Shown piece by piece: positions 44,910-54,400 of a stretch of DNA of 64,000 nt. The position numbers were made by a program, and so were the translations under genes. The notes under the pieces were generated by a model. That model saw only the letters and a list, made by a program, of their open reading frames with translations, was not told the origin of the DNA and did not search any database. Positions within the stretch are counted from its first letter, which is position 1. Each line of letters starts with the position of its first letter. Location of the stretch: positions 1,666,501-1,730,500 of the forward strand of contig NC_012862.1 of assembly GCF_000026945.1 (NCBI RefSeq), written 5' to 3'. This DNA comes from Candida dubliniensis CD36 (taxonomy: Eukaryota; Ascomycota; Pichiomycetes; Serinales; Debaryomycetaceae).

Positions 44910-45541
44910 ATAATAATACAGGAAACACTTGCATTAGTCTTGATCAAGTCAGAATAGTGATGACAGAACAATCTCAAGGTGCTAGAAGTCAACAACAACA
45001 ACAATAATAACCCACCAACTAAGAAAGGAAAGAGGGAAAATGAGTGTTTTCCTTTTTTTTTTTTTTTTTATTTTTTTAGGAATCTAATTCAATTGATTAT
45101 ACAATATATCTGATCCTAATATTATGTGCATTTTAAATAATCTCATCCCCAATGGCATCCCATAAACCACACCCCAACCCCAACCCCAACCCCACCCCAC
45201 CATCCTCCCAACATCATCATCATCATTATCATTATCATTATCATCATTATCATTATTATCAAATATCTGTAAAATTTTCGCAAAAAAAACCTTCTATTAA
45301 GCCATTTATTAAATCATTTATTATGCCATTTATTAAGCCTTTTTCTTAAGCCTCTTTCTTATTTACAAGGAATTTACGATAATTATAAAAAAAATTCAAA
45401 AATCTATTATAATAATTTCTCTTCCATGATTATTAAAATCACATTATAGAAAGTAAGAAAGAAAAATAGAAAGATAAATAGATAGATAAATAGATAGATA
45501 GGCTTTATAAAAAGTATATCAGAAATATGTATAAGGTTGAA

Positions 45542-45593
45542 GGGGGGAAGGGGGGACGGGGGACGGGGGATGGGGGAAGGGGAAGAGGGGGAG
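45542..45593 (+). other. G-run cluster, putative G-quadruplex
   Basis: At least six runs of four to six G separated by one to three bases (GGGGGG AA GGGGGG AC GGGGG AC GGGGG AT GGGGG AA GGGG) on the plus strand. This satisfies the usual G3+N1-7 pattern several times over. It lies about 450 bases beyond the stop of the zinc-cluster gene. Confidence 0.65.
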
Positions 45594-45836
45594 GAAAAAC
45601 ACAGTACATGAGATGAAAGAATATTACAAGAATTATTATTTTATAATGATAATGATAAAGATTGAAATTGATATTGAAATTGAAATTGAAATTGAAAGTA
45701 ATTGATATAGATATAGATAAATATTAAATTATAATAATTATAATCTAATTATATTATAAACAATCTAAGAATTTTAATCATCCTTTTTATGGGTTAGAAG
45801 TATATATATATATATATATCATCCATGACAATTATG

Positions 45837-45867
<31 letters not shown>

Positions 45868-46038
45868 CTTTTCCCCAATTATAACTCGTTTATTACTTAA
45901 ATATATTCCATCACAAGTATATCCAATCCAATCCAATCAAATCAAATCTAATCAAATCAAATACAATCTATTATGTTGTTGTTGTTGTTGTTGTTATTTT
46001 CATACAATTCAGTAACCTCCCACCCCCACACCCCCCAT

Positions 46039-47600
46039 TTATAGATCAAATTTAGCAAAATCTTTAAATTTATCACATCGTTTTTTCTCCAATATTATCA
46101 ATTGATATAATTTCTTATCCATTGAAAATTCAAATTGTCCTCCTTGTTGTGCTTCTTGTGCTTCTTCTTCTTGTTGTTGTTGTTGGTTATTAATATACCA
46201 ATCTATAAAATCTTTCCAAATATTCATTTCATCATTTAAATAAAATCCAGAATATAAACATAAAATAGAAAATATATATAATAATTTAATACTATATTTA
46301 TCTTTTTCATATAATAATTTTCGGAAATCATCCGATATTAAATTTATCCATCGGAAAAATGGTACGGGGAATTCAAAAAATTGAGTTGCATAAATTCCTT
46401 TATTTAATATATCTAATGTTTCATAAAAGATTTCATATTTTGCTTTATATTGGTAACATTGGTGGTGGTAACATTGGTGGTAACATTGGTAACATTGGTG
46501 ATGGTGATAATTTTTGTTGAGTTCATCAATTAAATTTTTTATTATAGGAGAAATAGGATTATTTAAATTAGGTGGATTAATACCATTTAAAGTTCCATAA
46601 TATATAATTCCAATTAAATCAGAACCAAATATAATTGGACTAGATTTAGTAATTATTAATACTATACCTTTTGAAATTGATAAAAAATCAGATTGTGATT
46701 GATCAAATGATATTAATGGTAATAATTTATTAGGATTAATTGCTAACATTGTAAATAATATTGTACTAGAAACTGTCAATTCTTTTGCAGTTATAACATT
46801 TTGAAAATCAATAAAATTAGCATCATCATCATCATCTTCTTTGTTGTTGTTGTTGATGATTGATTTTGTTTGATTTAAAACATTGAAAAAATATTGTAAA
46901 GTTGAATTAAATAAATTATTTTCAATTTGATTAATTTGTAAATAATCATTAAAATTTATATTAATTAAAGTTGATTGTAAAATCATTGAAGTTAAAGCAA
47001 ATATACTATTTTTAATTAATTTACTTTGATTAAATAATTGAGGAATTTTATATTTCCAAGTATTATGAATTTGTTGATTATTATTATAAGAAAAAAAATT
47101 TGATATACATTTATAATCATAAAATTTTAATAATTTTAATTCAAATTTTGATATACCTAAAATACTTGTTGGTTGAGTTAAAATTAATTCTCGATATAAA
47201 TAATCTTTTTCAATTGGTAAAGAATATTCTGTAATTAAGGTTGTTGTTGTTGTTGTTGTTGTTGATAATAATAATAATTGATCCGATGTCAGTATTGCTT
47301 CTAATATTTCTAATGATGTTGAAAAAGTATCAAGATATTCTTGTAATTTAGGAATTGTATAAATACATTCTCGATTAGTATGTAAACAATATTCACATGT
47401 TGGTTTTGATTCATTACACTAGAAAGTAAAAAATAATAACTTTTGGTTAGTAAAAAAAAAGAATTGAATTATTTTTTTGCCACCTCTCCTTCCTCTGCTT
47501 TCTCATCCCCCAATCTCTTTCAACATACTTTGATACGTAATTTTTTACAACTTAAACAACCATTTCTTGATCGTTTTATTGTTGTTCTTTTTTTAGACAT
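46039..47600 (-). CDS. Zn2Cys6 fungal-type transcription factor, one intron (possibly ZFU2)
   Basis: I read two exons: 47529-47600 (24 codons, MSKKRTTIKRSRNGCLSCKKLRIK) and 46039-47418, giving 483 aa. The longest ATG-initiated open frame, at 46986, covers only the C-terminal two thirds and misses the DNA-binding domain. Joining produces a perfect binuclear zinc cluster, C-x2-C-x6-C-x6-C-x2-C-x6-C, with CLSC from exon 1 and C-NESKPT-CEYC-LHTNRE-C from exon 2, preceded by basic residues. I checked the frame codon by codon from 47418 to 46986 and found no stop. The body resembles the divergent fungal regulator domain, with Asn and Gln tracts. From remembered locus order this may be ZFU2, an adherence regulator; that name is unverified. 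G-runs and TTAGGG repeats lie just upstream. Confidence 0.88.
47419..47528 (-). other. Intron splitting the zinc-cluster domain
   Basis: 110-nt intron: donor GTATGT from 47528, branch TACTAAC at 47446-47452, acceptor TAG ending at 47419. It falls exactly between the second and third cluster cysteines (…RIK | C…). Its length is not a multiple of three, so retention would destroy the DNA-binding domain. Confidence 0.9.
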
Positions 47601-47718
47601 TGATGATGATAATGATGATAATTAAGAACAAGAACAAGAAGAAGAAAAAGAAGAATTTGTTTTATTTTATAAATTTATGCAGAAATTAAATAGTTAATGG
47701 TTAGTTTTTTTTTTTGGT

Positions 47719-47753
47719 GGGGTGGGGCAGAGGGGCGGAGGGGCGGAGGGGGG
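47719..47753 (+). promoter_or_regulatory. G-run cluster in zinc-cluster promoter (putative G-quadruplex)
   Basis: Five runs of at least four G within 35 bases (GGGG T GGGG CAGA GGGG CGGA GGGG CGGA GGGGGG), 119-153 bases upstream of the ATG of the minus-strand zinc-cluster gene. The G-rich strand is the template strand of that gene. Confidence 0.65.
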
Positions 47754-47796
47754 ATCTTAAATTTGTTTGTCTGTCTTTACAAAGGCGGGTATAAGT

Positions 47797-47819
47797 TTAG
47801 GGTTAGGGTTAGGGTTAGG
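47797..47819. promoter_or_regulatory. TTAGGG x3 tandem repeat (Tbf1-type half-sites)
   Basis: Three perfect TTAGGG units and a partial fourth, 197 bases upstream of the zinc-cluster ATG. TTAGGG is the Tbf1 recognition core in yeasts. It is not the 23-bp telomere repeat of C. albicans, so this is not a telomere relic of this species. Confidence 0.6.
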
Positions 47820-48692
47820 CTAGTTGTTGTTAGTGTTTTTTTTTATTAATTTTAATTTTAGTTTATCACCGAGGTTTCTTAATAGTTTAGTCTAGTTTAA
47901 TTTAATTTAGTTTAGTTTAATTATTGTTAATCTTGATAGTACTTCTTTATTTGTTATATTTGGTAAAGTATAATAATTGGCAATACTACCTACCACTACT
48001 CAAGATGTATATTTTAAAAAACTGATAAAGAACAAAAAGATCTTCTCAATGGGGGAAATGGGGGAAACATATGGTCCCTATCCTCGGGTACCCGTCCCCC
48101 CACCCTCCCCTTGTATTCTTTATTAGGCTGGTTATACTTTATTCTTTCAACGTTTGGAAATATTGTAACCTCTTCCCCCCCCTTTAGAAAAGTTAATAGT
48201 TTTTCGATTTCGATATCGATTCTTTTTTTGTTTTGTTCTTGTTGAATTCCCATTATAGGTTGTTTCTTCTTTACTGGTATCTGGTATGTAGTAAAAAAAA
48301 CTTTACCATAAGCTTAAATTGTTTGATTGGTAACAAAGACAACAATTAACTAATTTACTACCTTCCCTCCCCCCTTCGATAGTTGTCACAACTACTACCC
48401 ATACATCAAACCAAACAATTCTATCTGTCTATCTATTTATCTTGTGAATTAAACCTGATGTAAAAGTGGTTGTCAAGAAACCCTTCTTTTTTTTAAGCAT
48501 CAATAAAATAATTCTCAGGAACTCCAAAAAAAAAAAAAAGAAGGACTAAGACAACGCACAACACACAACGCACAACTTACAACCAAAAAGAAAGAAAGGA
48601 AAAACAAAAAAAAAAAAAAAGGAAACAGTCACAACAATTCCTAATATCAACAAGATCTCTTCTTGGACACATTAAAAGAGAATTATATATTA

Positions 48693-49538
48693 ATGTCTTC
48701 TGAAACAAAAGGATCATTACTTTTAGCATGGCAAGTTAAAGACAAACATTGTCTTGTAATAGGAGCAGGTGATGTTGCATTATCACGGATTCATCATTTA
48801 ATTAAAGCTCAAGCAAAAATCACTGTGGTTACTGGACTGTCAAAAATTCATCCCCAAATTATTGAATTAAATAATCAAAATAAATTCCATAATTTTTTCC
48901 AAAGAGATTATCAATCTAATGATTTAACTATATATGAAAATATAAATTCAACAATTACTGATTTAGATATGATTAATCCTGAAAATTATAATTTAATTGA
49001 TCAACAAATATATCAAGAAATATTTGCTATTGTATGTTGTTGTATTGATGATTATGAATTATCAACAAAAATTTATTATCAATGTAAATATCTTCGTATT
49101 CCAGTAAATATAGCTGATAAACCTCCTTTATGTGATTTTTATTTTGGATCAATGATAAATCAAGATAATTTACAAATTATGATTAGTACTAATGGGAAAT
49201 CTCCTCGATTATCAAGAATGATTAAAGATAATATAGCTAAAGAATTTGAAAATGTTAATTTAAATCAAGCTGTGGAAAATTTAGGATTAATAAGAAGTAG
49301 ATTACGAGAAATGATTTTAATTGATGATGATTTAACTACTATAGATACAAGAATGACATGGATTAAAAATTTAACTGATTTTTTCACATTAAAACAATGG
49401 AGTGAAATAAATTTAATTCCACCAAGTTCTACTCCTCCTTTTGATAATAGATTTCAATATGTTGATAATATTATTAATTATTTCCCTGATTATCCACCTA
49501 AAGATTATGAAGAATTTAAAGATGCTATAATTAGATAG
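48693..49538 (+). CDS. MET8: Met8: precorrin-2 dehydrogenase / sirohydrochlorin ferrochelatase
   Basis: Bifunctional enzyme that makes siroheme, the cofactor of sulfite reductase, from precorrin-2 in methionine synthesis. The start is the ATG giving MSSETKGSLL (281 aa); the frame upstream lacks an ATG. The NAD-binding segment VIGAGDVALSRIHHLI lies at about residues 22-37. The Met8 signature NIADKPPLCDFYFGSMI (about 139-155) carries the Asp at about 142 that matches the catalytic Asp of yeast Met8, and LQIMISTNGKSPRLSRMIKDNI follows. Length is close to yeast Met8 (274). A CTG codon in VVTG-CTG-SK should be Ser. Its stop codon overlaps the 3' end of PRO2 on the other strand. Confidence 0.95.
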   Translation: MSSETKGSLLLAWQVKDKHCLVIGAGDVALSRIHHLIKAQAKITVVTGLSKIHPQIIELNNQNKFHNFFQRDYQSNDLTIYENINSTITDLDMINPENYNLIDQQIYQEIFAIVCCCIDDYELSTKIYYQCKYLRIPVNIADKPPLCDFYFGSMINQDNLQIMISTNGKSPRLSRMIKDNIAKEFENVNLNQAVENLGLIRSRLREMILIDDDLTTIDTRMTWIKNLTDFFTLKQWSEINLIPPSSTPPFDNRFQYVDNIINYFPDYPPKDYEEFKDAIIR

Positions 49539-50850
49539 AAGATAAATCTTCATGAATAAATAATTTATTACCTCCTCCACCAACATATTCTCCAACTATA
49601 TGACCATCACCTTTTAATTGATATTGATAACTCATTAATCCTTCTAATCCAACGGGTCCTCTAGCATGGATTTTATTAGTACTAATACCAACTTCAGTAC
49701 CAAATCCATATCTAAATCCATCAGCAAATCTAGTAGATGCATTCCAATAAATACCAGCAGAATCAATACTTTTCAAAAATTTCTCAGCTGTAAATTTATC
49801 TTCTGTAATTATACAATCAGTATGTTTTGATGAATGTTTATTAATATGTTTAATGGCTTCATCAACATTATCAACTAATTTCACCGAAATATCAAATGAA
49901 AGATATTCTTTATCAAATGAATCGGATTCAATATCTTTAATATATTCTCCTGTTAAAAAATCACCTAAAAAAAATTTAATTTCTGGAGTAACATGAATTG
50001 TAACTTTATTAGCAATTAAATTTTGTAAAATTTCAATAATTTCTTGTTGGGATATATGAGAATTTATAAGTAATTGTTCCACTGAATTACATCCAGCAGG
50101 ATAATTTGTTTTTGAATCAATAATAATTTTTTTAGCCTTTTTAATATCAAATTTATTATCAACATAAATAGAACAAATACCATCAGCATGACCCAATACT
50201 GGGATTTTAGTATTTGATTTAATATTTCGAACTAATTCATTAGATCCACGAGGAATAATTAAATCAATATATTTATCTTGATTTAATAAATCAGCAACAT
50301 CTTCTCTACTTTGAATCAATTGTATAGAATTATTTGGTACATTAGTTTCATTTTTTAAAGTTTGATTAATAATTTCACTCATAATTTTAAATGTTTGATA
50401 AGATTCTTTACCACCTTTTAATATGGCAGAATTTCCTGATTTAATAGCTAAAGCAGTTATATTAGCAATAACTTCAGGACGACTTTCAAATATAATTAAT
50501 AATACTCCAATAGGAGCAGTTACTCGATATAAATTTAATCCTTCATCTAATTTTTTAGCTAAAGTGATTTCCCCAATTGGATCAGGTAAATTAGAAACAT
50601 CTAATATTCCTTGTAACATAGATTCAAATTTCCCTGGATTTAATAAATTTAATCTTTTAATTAATGATGAAGATAAATTTTGAGATTTAGCAATTTCCAT
50701 ATCTAATTTATTTGATTCAAGAATTTTTTCTTTATTTTTTAATAAAGAATCATGAATTTTTTGTAAAGCTAATGATCTTTGTTCATTAGTTAAAGTTTTT
50801 AATAAAGCAAAGGCAGAATTTGCTGATTTAGCTATAGTTTCTCCTGACAT
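49531..50850 (-). CDS. PRO2: Gamma-glutamyl phosphate reductase Pro2
   Basis: Reduces gamma-glutamyl phosphate with NADPH to glutamate semialdehyde, the second step of proline biosynthesis. The 439-residue protein is complete: APIGVLLIIFESRPEVIANITALAIKSGNSAILKGGKES, PRGSNELVRNIKSNTKIPVLGHADGICSIYVD, and the active-site segment SKTNYPAGCNSVEQLLI with catalytic Cys254. Near the C-terminus, STRFADGFRYGFGTEVGISTNKIHARGPVGLEGLMSYQ is diagnostic of the ProA family. Its coding end overlaps the MET8 coding end by 8 bp. It is divergent from DRS2; a perfect TGAGTCA lies 129 bases upstream of the ATG, fitting Gcn4 control. Confidence 0.97.
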   Translation of the reverse strand: MSGETIAKSANSAFALLKTLTNEQRSLALQKIHDSLLKNKEKILESNKLDMEIAKSQNLSSSLIKRLNLLNPGKFESMLQGILDVSNLPDPIGEITLAKKLDEGLNLYRVTAPIGVLLIIFESRPEVIANITALAIKSGNSAILKGGKESYQTFKIMSEIINQTLKNETNVPNNSIQLIQSREDVADLLNQDKYIDLIIPRGSNELVRNIKSNTKIPVLGHADGICSIYVDNKFDIKKAKKIIIDSKTNYPAGCNSVEQLLINSHISQQEIIEILQNLIANKVTIHVTPEIKFFLGDFLTGEYIKDIESDSFDKEYLSFDISVKLVDNVDEAIKHINKHSSKHTDCIITEDKFTAEKFLKSIDSAGIYWNASTRFADGFRYGFGTEVGISTNKIHARGPVGLEGLMSYQYQLKGDGHIVGEYVGGGGNKLFIHEDLSSI

Positions 50851-51453
50851 ATTGTTATGAAATAATGGTGTAGGGAGTTAGAATGATTATTAAAGTTGAT
50901 TTTAGAAAATTTTTGGTTTTTTTTTTTTTCATTTTATTTTATGATTGAGAAAAGAGAAAGGGAGAGGAGAGGAGGGAATGAGTCAGAGATTGGATTTTTG
51001 CAAAGTAACTCGCCAAACGGAAATTATTGTTTGTTTTTTTTTTTTCTTGGTGGTAGTGGTGGTGGTGATGGTGGTGGTGGTGGTAGGGCCAGAGAAGAGG
51101 CTATGCTCCGCTAGGGGAAGATTAGTTATAGGTCCAAGTTATTCTGTTCTAGTGCGAGAGACACATTTTCTCCTTCCCTTTACCAAAAGAACACGACCAA
51201 TGTGTTTTATTTTATTTTTTCGTGTCTAATTTTTCATTCATTCATTCATTCTTTTATTTTTAGCATCGTGAAGTTTAAAGACAACCCAACGCACACATTC
51301 ACACACTCACACACTCTCACTCACTCTCACTGTGCATTTTTTTTTTTTTCCAGCCTTCATACATTTTCTTTGTTTTGGTTTGTTTTGGTTTGGTTTGGTT
51401 TACTTTACTTTACTTTACTCTATTTAAAGGCTGGGTTTATCTAAACATTTACA
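50851..51453. promoter_or_regulatory. Divergent promoter region of PRO2 and DRS2
   Basis: 603 bases. Contains the Gcn4-type site at 50979-50985, a GGT/GTG repeat (about 51050-51095), an ATTC repeat (51236-51252), CACA/CTCA repeats (51292-51330) and TTGG/TTACT repeats (51372-51420) just before DRS2. Confidence 0.5.
50979..50985. promoter_or_regulatory. Gcn4-type site TGAGTCA upstream of PRO2
   Basis: Perfect TGAGTCA palindrome-type GCRE, 129 bases upstream of the PRO2 start. Gcn4 activates amino-acid biosynthesis genes in yeasts including C. albicans; binding here is inferred from sequence and gene function. Confidence 0.6.
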
Positions 51454-54400
51454 ATGTCCAATCATAACCGGACAGATAATAGCAAATCCAATGCTAATCC
51501 ATTTTCTGATAATGCTAATAATCTTATTGATTTAGATATGGAATCAAATCCTTATGGAGATTTCAACCCTAATCATGTATACCCTCAAACACAACGATCT
51601 ACTACTACTACTACTACCCATGATCCATTTGCTGATCAATTTGTTCTAACAGATGATTCCGATGATGATGATGATGATGATGGGCATGGAGCTCATAATA
51701 CTTCCTATGCTTCATCTTCACAAAATAGACAAGTACCTTTACTAAATACAGCAAATATACCAAAATCTCCCAACAATAGATTTTTCAATACTAATACCAA
51801 TAATAATGAATACATTAATATGACAGATAAACAAGATACTCCACGAGATTTTGATATAACTCATATTTTCCAAAGATTTAAAAATAAAATAACTGGTAAA
51901 CCTAATAATTTAAATGATCGACAGCAATCTTATAATCAACAACCAAGAGAAATTAATATTATGAATCATCCTGCTAATTCAGGATTTGGTTATTATGGTA
52001 ATCATATATCAACTACAAAATATAATATTGCCACTTTTTTACCAAAATTTCTTTTCGAACAATTTAGTAAATATGCAAATTTATTTTTCCTTGTTACATC
52101 AATTATTCAACAAGTACCTCATGTTTCTCCAACAAATAGATATACTACTATTGGGACATTAATTGTTGTATTGGTTGTTGCTGCTATTAAAGAAATATTT
52201 GAAGATATAAAACGTGCCAATGCTGATAAAGAATTGAATCGAACCAAAGTTTTAGTATTGGATCCTATAACTGGGAATTTTATAATGAAAAAATGGATTA
52301 AAGTTCAAGTGGGTGATATTGTTCAAGTTTTAAATGAAGAACCATTCCCAGCTGATTTGATATTATTGAGTTCTTCTGAACCAGAAGGATTATGTTATAT
52401 TGAAACTGCTAATTTGGATGGAGAAACTAATTTAAAAATTAAACAAGCTAAATCTGAAACAGCTCAATTAGTTAATCCTCGAGATTTAGTGAAAAATTTA
52501 AATAATTGTCAAATTTTATCAGAACAACCAAATTCTTCTTTATATACTTATGAAGGTAATTTGAAAAATTTCCGTCATGGTCCCGATATTCCATTATCAC
52601 CAGAACAAATGTTATTAAGAGGGGCAACATTAAGAAATACTCAATGGATAAATGGAATAGTTATTTTCACTGGTCATGAAACAAAATTAATGAGAAATGC
52701 AACGGCAGCTCCAATTAAACGTACTGATGTAGAAAGAATTATTAATTTACAAATTCTTGCCTTATTTGGAGTTTTAATTGTTTTAGCATTGATTTCTTCT
52801 ATTGGTAATGTAATTAAAGTGAAAATTGATGGTGATAAATTGGGTTATTTACAATTAGAAGGTACTTCTATGGCTAAACTTTTCTTTCAAGATTTATTAA
52901 CATATTGGATTTTATTTTCTAATTTGGTACCTATTTCATTGTTTGTCACAGTTGAATTGATCAAATATTATCAAGCTTTTATGATTGGTAGTGATCTTGA
53001 TATGTATTATGAAGAAACTGATACTCCAACCGGGGTAAGAACTTCTTCTTTAGTTGAAGAATTGGGACAAATTGATTATATTTTCAGTGATAAAACTGGT
53101 ACATTAACAAGAAATGTAATGGAATTTAAATCATGTTCCATTGGTGGTAGATGTTATATTGAAGAAATTCCTGAAGATGGACATGCTCAAATGATTGATG
53201 GTATCGAAATTGGTTATCATACTTTTGATCAATTACATTCTGATTTAAGAAATACATCTACTCAACAATCAGCCATTATAAATGAATTCTTAACATTACT
53301 TAGTACTTGTCATACTGTTATTCCCGAAATAACTGAAGAAAAAATTAAATATCAAGCAGCATCACCCGATGAAGGAGCACTTGTACAAGGTGCAGCTGAT
53401 TTGGGTTATAAATTTATTATTCGTAGACCTAAAGGTGTCACTATTGAAAACACTTTAACGGGGAATTCATCAGAATATGAATTATTAAATATTTGTGAAT
53501 TTAATTCCACAAGGAAAAGAATGTCGGCCATTTTCCGTTGTCCTGATGGAGTCATTAGATTATTTTGTAAAGGTGCTGATACGGTTATTTTGGAAAGACT
53601 TTCACAAGATGAACCTCAACCATTTGTCGATTCAACTTTAAGACATTTAGAAGATTTTGCAGCTGAAGGATTACGTACATTATGTATTGCTTCACGAATA
53701 ATTTCCAATGAAGAATATAATTCTTGGTCACAAACTTATTATGAAGCATCTACTTCATTGGATAATCGTAGTGATAAATTAGATTCAGCAGCTGAATTGA
53801 TTGAAAAAGATTTATTTTTACTTGGTGCCACGGCAATTGAAGACAAATTACAAGATGGTGTTCCTGAAACTATTCATACTTTACAACAAGCAGGTATCAA
53901 AATTTGGGTTTTAACTGGTGATAGACAAGAAACAGCAATCAATATTGGTATGTCATGTAAATTGCTTAGTGAAGATATGAATTTATTGATTATTAATGAA
54001 CAAACAAAAAATGATACTAGATTAAATTTACAAGAAAAACTTACTGCTATTCAGGAACATCAATTTGATGCAGAAGATGGATCTTTAGAATCATCACTTG
54101 CTTTAATTATTGATGGTCATTCATTAGGGTATGCTTTGGAATCAGATTTAGAAGATTTACTCATTGAATTAGGTTCACGTTGTCGAGCAGTTATATGTTG
54201 TCGTGTTTCACCATTACAAAAAGCTCTTGTAGTGAAAATGGTGAAACGGAAAAAGAAAACTTCATTATTATTAGCTATTGGTGATGGTGCCAATGATGTT
54301 TCCATGATACAAGCAGCTCATGTTGGTGTAGGTATTAGTGGGATGGAAGGTATGCAAGCAGCAAGAAGTGCTGATATATCTATTGGACAATTCAAATTTT

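Larger units (their letters stand above)
40784..46038. promoter_or_regulatory. 5.3-kb gene-poor, microsatellite-dense region upstream of BMT1
   Basis: I find no protein gene, tRNA or other RNA gene here. The stretch is packed with short tandem repeats of many types: TA (40957-40982, 43157-43184), TGATAA (41988-42053), AAAGACAT (42820-42845), GAAGAA, ACT (43232-43260), TTAA (43381-43404), AAC, GT (44672-44693), TCTAC (44871-44909), CAT/TTATCA (45203-45260) and a G-run cluster (45542-45593). A CACGTG lies at 43474-43479. Possible roles are a long BMT1 promoter, a non-coding transcript or an origin. None of these is shown by the sequence alone. Confidence 0.45.
47601..48692. promoter_or_regulatory. 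Divergent intergenic region of zinc-cluster gene and MET8
   Basis: About 1.09 kb between divergent starts. The half near the zinc-cluster gene has the G-run cluster (47719-47753) and TTAGGG repeats (47797-47819). A CGGGTACCCG palindrome and C-rich segments occur at about 48083-48115. The MET8 side is A-rich with AAAGAAAGAAAGG sequence. No CACGTG (Cbf1) site was found on the MET8 side. Confidence 0.45.

Noticed and set aside
45152..45349. His/Tyr- and Pro-rich 65-codon frame in the gene desert
   Set aside because: It is the translation of CAT/TTATCA and CCAACC simple repeats, not a real protein.
41000..46000. Centromere or CRISPR array in the repeat-rich desert
   Set aside because: CRISPR arrays do not occur in yeast nuclear DNA and the repeats are plain microsatellites. 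Nothing in the sequence identifies a CENP-A region, which cannot be read from sequence in this clade.
47797..47819. Interstitial telomere from TTAGGG repeats
   Set aside because: C. albicans-type telomeres use a 23-bp repeat. Three TTAGGG units in a promoter are better explained as Tbf1 sites.
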